Positions 24,195 to 35,749 of a stretch of DNA of 64,000 bases are shown one piece after another (position 1 is the stretch's first letter; every line of letters begins with the position of its first letter). Where the stretch lies: the NCBI GenBank assembly GCA_000328365.1, contig KB310993.1, positions 137,048 through 201,047 on the forward strand, in the 5' to 3' direction. Source of the stretch: Capitella teleta (lineage: Eukaryota; Annelida; Polychaeta; Capitellidae). Under the pieces are notes generated by a model. It did no database searches and was not told the origin of the DNA. It saw nothing but the letters and a program-made list of their open reading frames with translations. The position numbers and the translations under genes were made by a program.

Positions 24195-25840
24195 TTGTAT
24201 TTTTTTAAGCCAATTTTCTTTTCTTTTTTTTCAATGATATACCAAACCTATCTCAATAGCCACCAAGAGCAGTGGCTTCTGATTGAACCCAACATCATCA
24301 ACGTATGGGTGCATGTTATGCAGATCACTCTCTTTCTTTGCTCTGATGTCAGTATATTAACCAGTGGTCACTGGGCATTGTAGGCATTGGTCGCTATTGT
24401 ATGCACTAATGATTATGCATACATTAATTGCTCTCTGGAATCACCTAACTTGTCTAAATGAGTAGTATTCGAGTACTAGTACAACTGTATATTTATATGA
24501 CGATACATGCAGTTATTCAATTTAATGAGAAAATGCTCAACGGTTGCATACGAGAATCTGAAACAACCATCGATGCATGAATATCGTGGTGCAGGTACCA
24601 GTCAGTATATGCATTTTACATGTACATGAATCAACTCCTGCTTACCTCCTCGGACCACATAAGCCATCGTTGCATCTTTTTTAAATATCGTAGGCGTTAC
24701 TACTTCATTGAAAGTTACAACTTTTGCCGCACTATATAATAAACTTAATCATAAGTTGCTGCATAAAGAGATCTGTCAGGCAACAGTCTGAGCTGATCAG
24801 CCGCATCCTTTGCGTGGAGTGGTGGGTGAGAGGCGTCGGCTGATCCCTCCAACACCTGCCTCATTCGATACGCAGATCAAAGACCTCTCGGCAGCAACAG
24901 CAGCAGAGCATTCGTCAGATTATCTGATACCTAATCGCCAAGGATCCTCTTGCTGTCGAAAAACGCTCTTTGTGGCGCTGCATTTGTCGGCCGCGAGTTA
25001 CCAGGATACAAGTTACCGTGGACCTTTGAAAGGGACACGCATGGTATAATAGAATAGAAAAGAGGATGCAATGAGAGAAAGGAAGCGACGAAAAAAAAAA
25101 ACATTCCTCTCTACACAAAGATAAATAACGGAATAAAGGAATAACGAAGAAAAGATTTTAAAATACAAGGTATACTTCATTCAGACTAAATGTTACATGT
25201 AGTATATATCTAGTGCCAGACCCTGTGGGCTCATGTTATTTCTTTCCCATGCGTGCATTCGTAGGCCTAGGCGATCATGTTTGTTCAGAATCACAGGACC
25301 TATCGGGCAATTGCGTCAATTGTGATTTACGGCCTGCTCAGTTGTCAATCAATAGCAGGTGCTTCTCACTCGATCCCACTCGCTTTCTGATTCAGGCACA
25401 GCCATTTTTCTTTTTCTGGACAACTGATTCAACAAGTCCACCAAATTTAGCTCTTTGTTGTCGGGCGTTGAGGTGGTATTATTAGTTCGAGTGGCAGTTG
25501 CTGTCGATTTGTTGTATTACTAATCGCGAAATCAAGGAGAGTATTTGTTTGATCAGATGGAAGCGAATCAATAAACGAACTGCAAACATTTTCGTACCAC
25601 TGCATGTACACGCTACGAGTTGCAGGCGACGGAATCGCCTTTGGTGTGCAGTGCGATTTCCTAGTTATTTGCTCAGATACCATCCGTATTTATTGCTATC
25701 AAAGTCAAAAATTAGACATGGTTCAAAGTGTTTCTGCGTGAACTAAACTTTAGCCGTAGATATGATTTGAGGAGCGAGAGAGGAACCGAGAGAATCGTTT
25801 TGGACCGGTGTGCAACCAGGCCGTAATGCAGCATTTATAT

Positions 25841-25878
<38 letters not shown>

Positions 25879-26130
25879 CTCATATTACATATTATGCAAT
25901 ATGCCAATCACCTGGTACAAGCAAATACAGAAAATTTCCACGGCAATATACTCGAAAGGAAACCATCAGAAAGCTGTGCGAAACGTGAAAATGCATCCGG
26001 GACCACCAATTGAAATCATTTCCTGGTCCCATTTGAGAACGCTCCTCTGATTGGCTGCCTGTTCGGCGCATTTCCAAGAAGATTGTCTCCAAAACGAGGC
26101 GCGTGGACAAGTTGGGAAGGCAGAAGGGGG
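24195..26130. other. Intergenic stretch before the nuclear receptor gene
   Basis: No recognised gene. An unassigned 79-codon frame at 24810-25049 has no family features. A TA dinucleotide microsatellite lies at about 25836-25876. Confidence 0.4.
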
Positions 26131-26236
26131 AGGGGTGGTTGTTGAGGGTGGGCGGAGTGTTCCACTAATGGGATAAAAAGGTAGTCACCTCCCTATTGAA
26201 CAATTAGACACAGAACGTTTTACTCTGACGTTAATT
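26130..26236 (+). promoter_or_regulatory. Putative nuclear receptor promoter
   Basis: A GC-box-like GGGCGGAG (near 26152) and a TATA-like GGGATAAAAAGG (near 26170) lie 65-85 bp upstream of the start codon. Confidence 0.4.
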
Positions 26237-26364
26237 ATGGGTGAGTGGAAACTAATTGTTCCTTCAGTGTACCTAAAGTATAATGTACATATCGCTGAAT
26301 TTGCTCACGGTTATAAGAACGGTTTAAATTGGTCTGTATTTTTTTATAATATTTAAATTATACA

Positions 26365-26403
<39 letters not shown>

Positions 26404-29400
26404 ACGTTGAAATAGTTATCAACCGGTGGTGTTAATACACAGTGATTTCATGCAAGTATTAATTTATTGTGTATGCTATTTATTCCAGGTCGAACTCTAC
26501 CTGTTCCTGTGCCTTGCAAAGTTTGCGGAGACAAGAGTTTTGGCAAGCATTATGGCGTCTACTGCTGCGATGGCTGTAGCTGTTTCTTCAAACGCAGCAT
26601 TCGAAAACGCATGGTTTACAGTTGTATAGGTCAGTGTACAATTGTAGTAGAAAATGCGGACTTTTGTAGATAGTTTTACATATATATTTTCATTTTAAAA
26701 TATTCAGCCCATGTACATACACATTCGCCTCACCTCAGACAAACATGAACAGACCTGCAGGGTCAAACTCAATAGGGTTTTTTTTTTAAGAACGCATAGA
26801 AGAAACATAAAAAGGAACTGGGGTTTGCAATTAAAATATTCTTCAAATTGGTTGTATTAATTAGGTAGCTTTAAACTTAGTTTAAACTATTTAAAAAAAG
26901 TTGGAAAAATTTACACGCTTTACGCATAATAAAACGACTTTAATAACATGCAACAGTAATCATCATTGAAGTTACATCTGCTATATGTCTGCTCTGCATA
27001 TAGATTAATAGCTAAAGTATATGTAAGTCATACAAATATGATTAGTTATGTTCCGAAACTCACATGAAGACAATCGACATAAAAGCACGAATGTATTCTC
27101 GCATAGTGAAAAAAAAAAAAAAAATAATAATAATCTTATAAATAGGCCCTACAAGACACAAAACAATACTCGAGTTGCAAAAACCCAACAGAAATTCATG
27201 CAGAGAGGAGCTGTGATTACTTAAATACTTTTAATTCACAATTGGTTTAAGAATCGAGCATTGTAGGGACACATCCAAAGCCCTTTAGAGATCTGTTTCT
27301 TGCATGATGAATTTCAATGCCACGCATTTCGCCATTGAGACCAATAGAAGTACATATACGTATAATATTAATTAATCCTAAAATGCAATCACTTCTGGTC
27401 GAACCGCGCAAGTGAAGCCGACAGTCAACCGGAGCCAACCTCCCACGTATTCATAAAACCCTGCTGCGTCGCACTGTCCAGTTTTCCGCAGAATAATCAC
27501 AGGGTAAGTCATCGCCTCACAAATCCCGTCTCCGAGGCAGTACACACAGTCTGATGGCCGCACAGCTTCCACCAATAGATTAGGGTATCGATCGGGATCG
27601 TAACTCAGAGCGTATGACCTGATGGAAAGAGTATTGAACATAGTATCCTGAGTAGAGTGCTGGTGTACTCACCACGCACAGTGGCTCCGTTGGTGGACAC
27701 GCTGCGTCACGTGGTTGCCAGGGTTACAGGAGTTGAGCCCGGAGGACAATGGGGAGCTTTGAGGGTAGGGATGTCGGCTGAAATTTCCTGGCATTTCCTT
27801 TACGGCAAAACTGCTTTCGTGGATGCCCAGGGAAGTTGAGTAAGTACTCCACATCTGATGCAAATGATCCCGTGGTCTTTCACGACATTGCAGTGGGGCG
27901 GGTGATGATTGGTGCGCAGTCAGAATGACCATCGTAATTGGCTATGGAAGAGAAGCATTCTTATCGATAAGCACCGTTCATATAATTATGTGCGTGCATA
28001 TAAACATTGTATTCTAATCGCACTACTGTGTGTTTATACGTTCACACTTGCGTCTGCGCAAATTTTCCACGCGCATTTATAATATAATTAATTATGTAAT
28101 AATAGAGGTCGCAAGCCATCGTTTAACGTGACTGAAGCCTTTGGATTCAATGCGGATCAATGCATTTTGAATTTGACTTTCATTTACAAAATGAGATTTC
28201 GAATGACAAAATCATGTATACCGAAAATCTCAGTCTACTATTTCCCGGTAGAGAAATCGAACCCCGATCTCTTGGACAGCGAGCATCACCGTAACAAGAG
28301 ATCAAGTCTGACGGTGCAATTCATGCAGTGGATCGGTCCGGAGTACAATTGCCCACAACTTGATTGGTGCAAGTTTCACAATGAAACCGGTGACCATGCT
28401 GAATCCTCGGTTACATAACAGATTATTGACTACATTGAAGAAAAAAAAAAGTCAGTGCTCGGATTCTTTAAGCGTGTGATAGGGTTTTACGGATCCACCC
28501 AAACTATTCGGCGCCAGAACAGAAGACCTGGGACCGAGGTTTCTCCCTACACAAATCGATAAATCCCAAAGGTTCTTTATCCTGCATACCACCACAGACA
28601 GTAGTACACAGCGCCAGGCCTTGTTACGCAGTTGGGCAGCACTGCAGAGTCACCGAAGAATTAAAATTATAACAATCATAATTCACAATCATAACGCCCG
28701 TGGCCTGATCGGGTCTCAAACCCGGGACCTCGACCCCCCACGGTCGGCATAGGATTGTAGTCGGTGCCCCCAAGTTAACGAGGTAGTGTTAACGGTAAAT
28801 TTTATCTTTGCATAAGCGGATTTATCGTAACGATAATCATAACGCTCAGTCCTCTAGAGTCCGAGCACTGCCTTTTATTTATTTTTTTTTCGTCATTGGG
28901 GCCTACGATATGAAACCGTATCTGAGCTCGTCTTGCTCAGATACGGACGGATTTCGACCTGTGCATACACGGAGCCATTGAGCACACGTGACTGCAGCAC
29001 TCGGCAATTGAATTATGCAGACAACATATTAAATATCCCTCGCCTACGTACATCACATCAATGTAGCACAGGTTGTTATTCAATTTATACAAATGATATG
29101 CTGCATATTGTGCAGCATATCATTTGTATATAACATATACTATAATGATATTAATAACATACAGTCGACCCTCATTAATCTGACCAGGTTCGTTCCCAAT
29201 CATTCTGATTAATGAGGGCCGGAGTCGGATTAACAAATTCACCTCAACTGGGTCCCTCGATCATGATCATCGTATGGGGTGTAGTTCAACCCCGAAAATC
29301 AAAACAGCATACAGACTGACTTTCCCATGTTGATCAAGTAAAGCGAAGGGAAATATTAAGATTGTGAGCTGTTAAAAAAATCGTTATAATTAAATAATTT

Positions 29401-32400
29401 AGCAGCCACAGATGTATGTTTAACTGAAGAGTTCATGCGTATAGTGACAGTTTAAGCCACAGTCCAAACTGCTCCTGCTCATCAAAACCAGCTCAGAGTG
29501 GGATATGTATGTCCTTTGATCGATATTTTCACACGTTTTTCGGCCGAAACAATATAGAAACGCTCGCCTCGAAATGTAACGCAACCAGCGAGAGTCAACT
29601 TCTTTATATGTTGGCATTAATTGTTATGTTGTTTGTGCATTTGTCAGACGACAGTTAATCGACTCGCTTCTTTGATTGGCCGCTCATTAAAGCAGCCCCT
29701 CAAACATGCCCACAAAAGGAGATGTGTTTTTGCGTCAGCTAACACCTTTACACTATCAGAGCAGGTCGTTGTCTTTATCGTACAGGAATGCTTTAAATAT
29801 ATCACAAACAGACCTTTGATTCTGGACAATAACCTTTGAGTGATCGCGATCAAAAAATGATGCCGACATGGCGGATTATTAAGGGAATCTTTAATTTGTT
29901 CGCCAAAAATTGAAGTCGGAGTCGGAAATTAAGCGAATCGGATTAATAAGTCCAATTCGCATTGTGACAGATCCGTCCCTGAGCATCGAGTCGGATTATT
30001 AAGGGAGTCGGATTAATAAAACTCGGATTGATGATGGTCGACTCTATCGATACAACACGCGTATAATTATATTCGCATGCGGAAATGCAATGAACTCGTT
30101 GGATGATATATTTAGAACGTTATTCACAGAACTTTGCATGATTGATTGCACTTCACGTTGACCTCTTCATTGAGTTAAGAATTTCTGTTCCCATGCACTG
30201 AATGGTACACACATATTCAGATCTCAAACCGATTTGCTCAGTTTGTCAGTTTAATCACTCAAGTGAATCCACTTGCACGTGTCTTATGAGGTGAATGAAC
30301 CTGAGATTAGTGCGATGAACGGCGCGGGTGTTATTCGAGTGTTTATTTGCTATTTTATGAAATGAAATGAGAAAATATATACACAGTGACGTAGTATTAT
30401 TGTATTATAATATATAATTATATTCCTTGTTTAAGATTTTGGGAACCAAAAATATATCGTTAAAGTATTAGCAGTAAGATCGTATAAGACGGGAATGATG
30501 AATACTTTGAAAAAAAAAAAAAAAAAAAATGATTGAAGTGCATTGGATGAAGAAGGAGCCGCTAATATTTAAGGTTTGAATGAAGCACATGTACCTCGTT
30601 CAAAATATACCTCGGTAATTTTGTACTACATGCACGTACGTAAATCTAGTATTTTAGCTAAACATAGGAACTCACCAGATATTGAAGAAGCTGCATACCA
30701 GATGGCGCTAGACAATAGATGAACACAAGTTTCACGATTTCTCTGGAAAGTCAAAAGCAGAAATTGCATATCGCTCTAAATACTCCAAAACCCGGGGTTT
30801 CCCCTTTGGTGTTGCAGTGAAATAAATGATTTCCCCCTCTTTAGATAATCATAAAAACAAAAAAAACAAAAAACAAAAAACAAAAAAACCAAAAAAAACT
30901 GAGCCAACTATTATAAGTATTCGTCAAGTCTATGATTAGCATTGATCGCCAAGAATTGCTTATAAAATGGTCGGAGAGAGAAAGAAAAAATAGCATCTCG
31001 AGTACATTTCCACAAAACTTCCTTGTGCGGAAATATTAAGAGCAGGGCATCCCCCCTCTTGTCGAAGTTGTGTAGAGTGTTGTGTGTACCACACAATATG
31101 CGTATCTTGAAACGATAAAAATATTTAATGGATGTAAAGATGTGTAATTATGGAAACCAACTGTATATGGTTATTTCTTTATTTTTCTCCACACTGAAGT
31201 ACTATCGTTTTTGTTGGATACAATTGAATTATTATTAAATGAGATGCTCTTGCTCAAAGTCTGGAGTCTGGAGTCAAGAGTCTGGTTGAGCATTGTTGAT
31301 AAAATTTCACTCGAGTCAAAGGACTCATCACGCGTTACAGTACTCGGTCTGTGGTCACACCAACCATTATCTTAGCTCTTGGTCACGTAAAGGTCACGTG
31401 GTGGCCGAGGGGTTGAACAGTAATCAACATCAATTTCTAGAAAGTCATGTGGCTTGTATCATGGCCCAGGACTTGGGCAGCATTAGTTATAATTGTGCAT
31501 GGTATCGTGTTTCCTAAAACGCCTGGCATTGTATCAAATTGATAACATTTTGTAGTATTCAAGAATGATCAGTTGAAGGGTTGCTTATTGACACATGAGT
31601 TGATAACGTATCGAGCACCACTTAAAACAAGAGTGATTTGAAACGGAGCCGCACACAGCTTGGCTTCATAGAACGGCCACATACTGAGATACATCTATCA
31701 ATCGTTGAAGGACTCTTCAAGAATAGAAGTGGTTACATTTACATAACAGTTTGAATCGAGCTTATGTCTCAGGGAAGTAAATATAGCTAAGCACATTTAC
31801 GGAAGTATTTTGTTTGTGTCATCAGAAGCTAGCCTTCACATTATTATTTTTTAGCATGATAATATGATTCTAGATTAACGAACCCACAATTAGCGAGCCC
31901 CCATGGTTTGATGACCTTCACCAACAGCAGTACTGCTCTCTAGAAACATCGTCGCTTCTATTGTTTTCTTGTAAATAAAGTGCAAACTTTGAAGAAGGGT
32001 TGGAATTTCAGGAAAATAATGAGTGTCCATGCAATTATGATGTTATCAACAGTCTACATTGGGTATTTTAACATGTCGTTATAATTATTCTGGTGAAAAA
32101 ATGAAAAGGAGAAAGGAAAAATAAAAACTACAAATATCGCTGAGATCAGGAAAATATAAGCAATGCCAGGGACATCAGCCATTAAGATGTAACGAACCTG
32201 GCATAGAACATCACAATTAAGCCTTAATTATCTGGAGGATAGGCTTGGATAGCTACATTCATAGACTAGGAGGAAAGATGACAAGAAGACAATCATATAA
32301 TTATGTTGTGTATCTATTGAAATCGAGCTGACGCCCTCGATTGAAAATTATTTCGGAGCAGATGGTGACGACGACATGGTAATAATGATGATATCAATTT

Positions 32401-33631
32401 CAGGCAAAGGCGACTGTATTATTGACAAGGCTAGAAGAAACTGGTGTCCCCACTGTAGACTCACAAAATGTTTCAGAGTTACCATGAACAAGGATGGTGA
32501 GTCTATATGTCCTTGTCCAGATTGACCAACATTAATTGGATTTCACAGCCGTCCAAGATGAGCGAGGTCCTCGTAAAAACAAAGGAACGAAACCTGCGAT
32601 AACAAGCAAAACAGCTAAGACAGTTATTCATCCCAAAATGCAGAGCAGCTACCATCCAACCCAGATATCATTTTTGGCTGTGCCTAGGCGTAGATTGGGC
32701 CATGTTTTACAGCCTATGCCGATTGGGTTCCAGCCACCACCAAAGAATGTTTCTTTCGACCCTCTCATCCGCGGATTTCCGATCACTGCTTCAGAGACAA
32801 GTGCATTTAATAAAGTTGTTCCGAAGAAGATGCAAGTAGCAGGTGAGACATATATTCTAGCAAGATTTGGTAACAAGGAAATGAATTTTATGTGAACTGA
32901 ACAGTGTGCGTTCTTCTTTATTGATACCATTACATCTCTATTCCTAGGTGCATTCATTGACGAGACTGTTCACGAAGTCTGCGCTCAGATTCTCTTCCTA
33001 GCGTTAAGAAGAGCGAGCAGCAATTGCTTCTTTGCTCTCCTGAAACCTGCCGACCAGAAGACTCTCCTTGAACGTAGTTGGAGTCAACTTTTTCTCCTTG
33101 CGGTCTGTGTTTGGCCAGTAGACATAACGGCGCACATAGGATCTCCACATGTAGGGACGCAATTATGCCATAAAATATGTATTTATGCTTCATAACAGCC
33201 ATTCAATTTGTTTCTTGAAGGTTGATTGGAACTCCAGGAAGCAGGTCCAAGAATTGACTCACAGCCTTCGAAGTCTAAATATTGACGTCCACGAACTCTG
33301 CTTTATGGAAGCGCTTGTTTTGTTGAAACGAGGTGCATACATTGATCCGAGAACAACTTGAAAATGTTCATGTTGATTATTACCAGATGCTGTCGATTAT
33401 TCCCAGGGAAGCCCCAGCATAGGGGCATTGCGCGATCAGGCGAAGCTCTCATTGGCTCAGTACGTTTCATACGTCAGCCCAAATTCACCGACGAAATTCT
33501 GCAAACTTTTGGGAGCGATGTCTTCTCTGAAATCAATCTCGGCTGCTGAAGTAGAGTGCTTTTTCTTTCGGGGGGTGATCGGTGACGTGGGTATGAGTGA
33601 CGTCATTAGACACATTCTTCTTCAACGGTGA
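26237..33631 (+). CDS. NR2E-type nuclear receptor (TLX/PNR-like), seven exons
   Basis: Exons 26237-26240, 26489-26629, 32404-32496, 32549-32842, 32948-33150, 33221-33332 and 33387-33631 join in phase to 363 residues. The DNA-binding domain starts at about residue 9 with [20 protein letters not shown], has both C4 zinc fingers (second finger CPHCRLTKC) and is followed by the NR2E-like extension [17 protein letters not shown] basic, Pro-rich hinge leads to a ligand-binding domain with [31 protein letters not shown] and [16 protein letters not shown], matching the NR2 fold. NR2E receptors act as nuclear DNA-binding regulators, often repressors, in neural and sensory cells. Odd points: the P-box reads CDGCSC where relatives have CDGCSG, and the final helix (VIRHIL) lacks the usual acidic AF-2 residue. 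Intron 2 (5.8 kb) splits the two zinc fingers and hosts other genes and elements. Confidence 0.9.
26367..26404. repeat. CAA trinucleotide microsatellite
   Basis: About twelve CAA units in nuclear receptor intron 1. Confidence 0.9.
27378..27932 (-). CDS. IL-17-like cytokine, nested antisense in the nuclear receptor intron
   Basis: Two minus-strand exons: 27932 (or a later acceptor) to 27673, ending in a good donor (gtgagt), and 27618-27378. They join in phase 2. The junction builds the IL-17 hallmark W-x-Y followed by D-x-x-R-x-P: HCAW then [18 protein letters not shown]. Downstream are a CVYC pair, [12 protein letters not shown] and the terminal [11 protein letters not shown], which correspond to the receptor-binding strands and the usual VGCTCV end; here the first Cys of that end is Phe. 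IL-17 proteins are secreted cystine-knot-like dimers acting through IL-17 receptors in mucosal immunity. No signal peptide is visible in the first exon, so an upstream exon is likely missing from this model. The exact 5' boundary of exon 1 is uncertain. Confidence 0.72.
28108..28418 (+). CDS. Unrecognised open exon-like frame
   Basis: An open frame of about 100 codons after a possible AG acceptor, within the nuclear receptor intron. It contains an N-glycosylation-type NLT, four cysteines, a dibasic RNKR (furin-like) and ends in a stop. I do not recognise the family. It could be one exon of a small secreted protein or chance. No start codon is convincing. Confidence 0.25.
28471..28772 (-). mobile_element. 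tRNA-derived SINE, copy 2
   Basis: The reverse complement of 45952-46298. The B box and body are clear, but the A-box part of the head is missing, between short direct repeats. Short inverted sequences CAGTGCTCGGA (28454) and TCCGAGCACTG (28858) bracket it and may be the ends of an older element. Confidence 0.8.
29086..29130. repeat. Perfect 20-bp hairpin
   Basis: TATACAAATGATATGCTGCA (29086-29105) is followed by a 5-base spacer and its exact reverse complement (29111-29130). It lies in the nuclear receptor intron, 32 bp before a pogo-like element. Confidence 0.85.
29162..30044. mobile_element. pogo/Tc1-mariner-like nonautonomous element
   Basis: Left end CAGTCGACCCTCATTAATCT; right end, in reverse complement, GAGTCGACCATCATCAATCC; flanked by TA at 29160-29161 and 30045-30046. 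Internal copies of the GTCGGATTAATAA-type motif occur near both ends. No transposase frame. Confidence 0.7.
30045..32403. other. Remainder of nuclear receptor intron 2
   Basis: No exon or family was recognised. Poly(A) at about 30511-30528 and an A-rich, C-spaced tract at 30855-30895. Confidence 0.4.
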
Positions 33632-33639
33632 ACCACAAC

Positions 33640-35600
33640 ATGAGATGGTATGAAGAGATGACAACGCAATTTGTGTAAAACTACAATGTACTGCTATAAG
33701 ATAATGACGCACAAGACGTGTGTGGTATGTTAAGTGAAAGTGTATCAGTTTGATAGCTACTACACAAGTACGCCGTACGATTGACTTGGGACCACGCACA
33801 AGGCCTCACTTTGATATACATGTATGATACAGACATGAGAGATATAGGTGTACAGATTTCACATCAAAATAAGTAAAATATAACTATAAAAAGTGTCGAC
33901 ACGCACCTGCTACATGGGGTTATGGGTTCAGTCTGGTACTCGTTATTCACACATAATAATTATTGCATTGATAACTACAAGATTAGCTAGTCTTTATGTT
34001 TTTTGACTTTAATTATTAGTATTGTTTTCCTCAATATCAACTGTTTTACTGTCTCTTTTGAAAATAAAATCTGTTAAATCCTCGTAACATTTGATTCGAA
34101 TATGTGAACGGCTTGGTTGCGTTTTATGGATGACACAGACTTTCCCAGGCGACATAGAATTGGAGTCATGTTGGTATATACAGTTTGAGCTACACTCGGT
34201 GCCTTGTGCATGTGTAACTAGGGTGCCCTGGTGTGTGCACTGTGTTCTTCATATCACTATACACTGTACATGTGTGTGTCTGCCGCATAATTCTCGATTC
34301 ACATATTTCTTTTTGCCTATTACTTGACCGACCACAACGAGAAAACCCCGCCTGTTAAAATATCAGGTCAACGCCATTAAGAGTTAAGAGAGCACTATAA
34401 GAGCATACCAGAACACGGCGCACTTATATACAGGGCCCTGACTGTAATTGCTTATCTACAAATAACGCACACCAACAACTTTGCAGCTAGAACTTAATTA
34501 AACGCGATTTGGTTTGAATTCGCAACACAGCAGAATGAGCAGATGCATGTAATAAATGCTGTAGCTGAGGGTATAGAGCAATAATATGCTTATTCCAACA
34601 AATCAGGTTTGTTATTTCAGGAATGGAAATGAAAAAAAAAAGTGAAAAAAAAATGTAGGAAAAAAACATTTTCATATAAAAGTAAGTCAATTATGGTAAC
34701 CTACGAAAACGTAACGTCGACAAAAAATTTGTCAAACTCGATATTAGAAGACATGTGATTGGGAATATCATTGGACATTTTCGTGAGCTCCACTATGGCA
34801 TTTACCTCAGCCGCAGCTGAAGTGTGAAGCCCACCATTCATGCATAAATATTGTTTTGTCAAATGGATAATCTGTCAAATGTTGAATGCAACGAAAATTT
34901 GAAACAATTGTTGATGTGGAATTATTAAGAATGAGGAAACAAGTATATACACTTGGATTTGGGATATCGATACAGGAATTGATGAATTTCATGCATCGAG
35001 ATAATAATTGAGTATGGGGATCAGGATCGTTGAACAATTAGTAGATATATTTTGATCTTGCGCCATAAGATAAAAATCATCGTTTGGGACAGAGTGGTCG
35101 TCCCTTTTTGTTTTAGATTATCGGTGTTTTCAAACTATACATCAGATTAATGAAATAAATTTATATATATATATATATTTATATATTTGTTTATTTGATC
35201 CTCTGTCAACGCATGAAATCTAACCAGAGAAGAAAGCGAGATGGAAAGCCTGTTAAACTTGAGCTAACATTATGAGGCGTTTATCCAGAATTTTCAAACC
35301 GAAGAGGAAAGATGAGCAACAGGAAAGTCACGTTTGGGGCATCATCATTGCTTACTATGCAAATTCTGTTTGTTAGGAAACATTAATACTTAGTATGCAT
35401 TGAATCAACATGGAAATTCGCATACATCCAATCAAAATGCTAATGATAAAAATGACACGATCTCTTTTTTTTCTAAATGCATTTCGATAATGACCTCGTG
35501 TAGAAAAACTTCTAAATTGCATTATGTTTATGCTCATTAATCCTAACATCGGTGAAGCAAAAAAAGAACAAAATTCCATTAACAACTCATGCTGTTGCCA
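33640..35600. other. Intergenic, no gene seen
   Basis: No coding exon was recognised. A short TA microsatellite lies at about 35161-35180. Confidence 0.4.
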
Positions 35601-35611
35601 CACAAGTTCCC

Positions 35612-35716
35612 ATTGGTATATATAGGGGATTTTTATGACAGTTTAGTGTGGGTCTTCAACCAAGGAGAACTTGGTTCGTCAATTGTGCCACAACTTCAAG
35701 CGACCTCTATATAAGC
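35612..35716 (+). promoter_or_regulatory. TATA boxes upstream of the PAN-domain gene
   Basis: Two TATA-like motifs: GGTATATATAGG near 35617 and CTATATAAGC at 35707-35716. The first would leave a 5' leader of about 100 nt, the second one of about 10 nt. Confidence 0.45.
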
Positions 35717-35749
35717 AAGAGAAGCAAGCGAGTCTTTGAATCTCTTGCC

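Noticed and set aside
24810-25049. A 79-residue plus-strand coding region
   Set aside because: No conserved motif, no convincing splice sites and no neighbouring exons; listed only as unassigned intergenic DNA.
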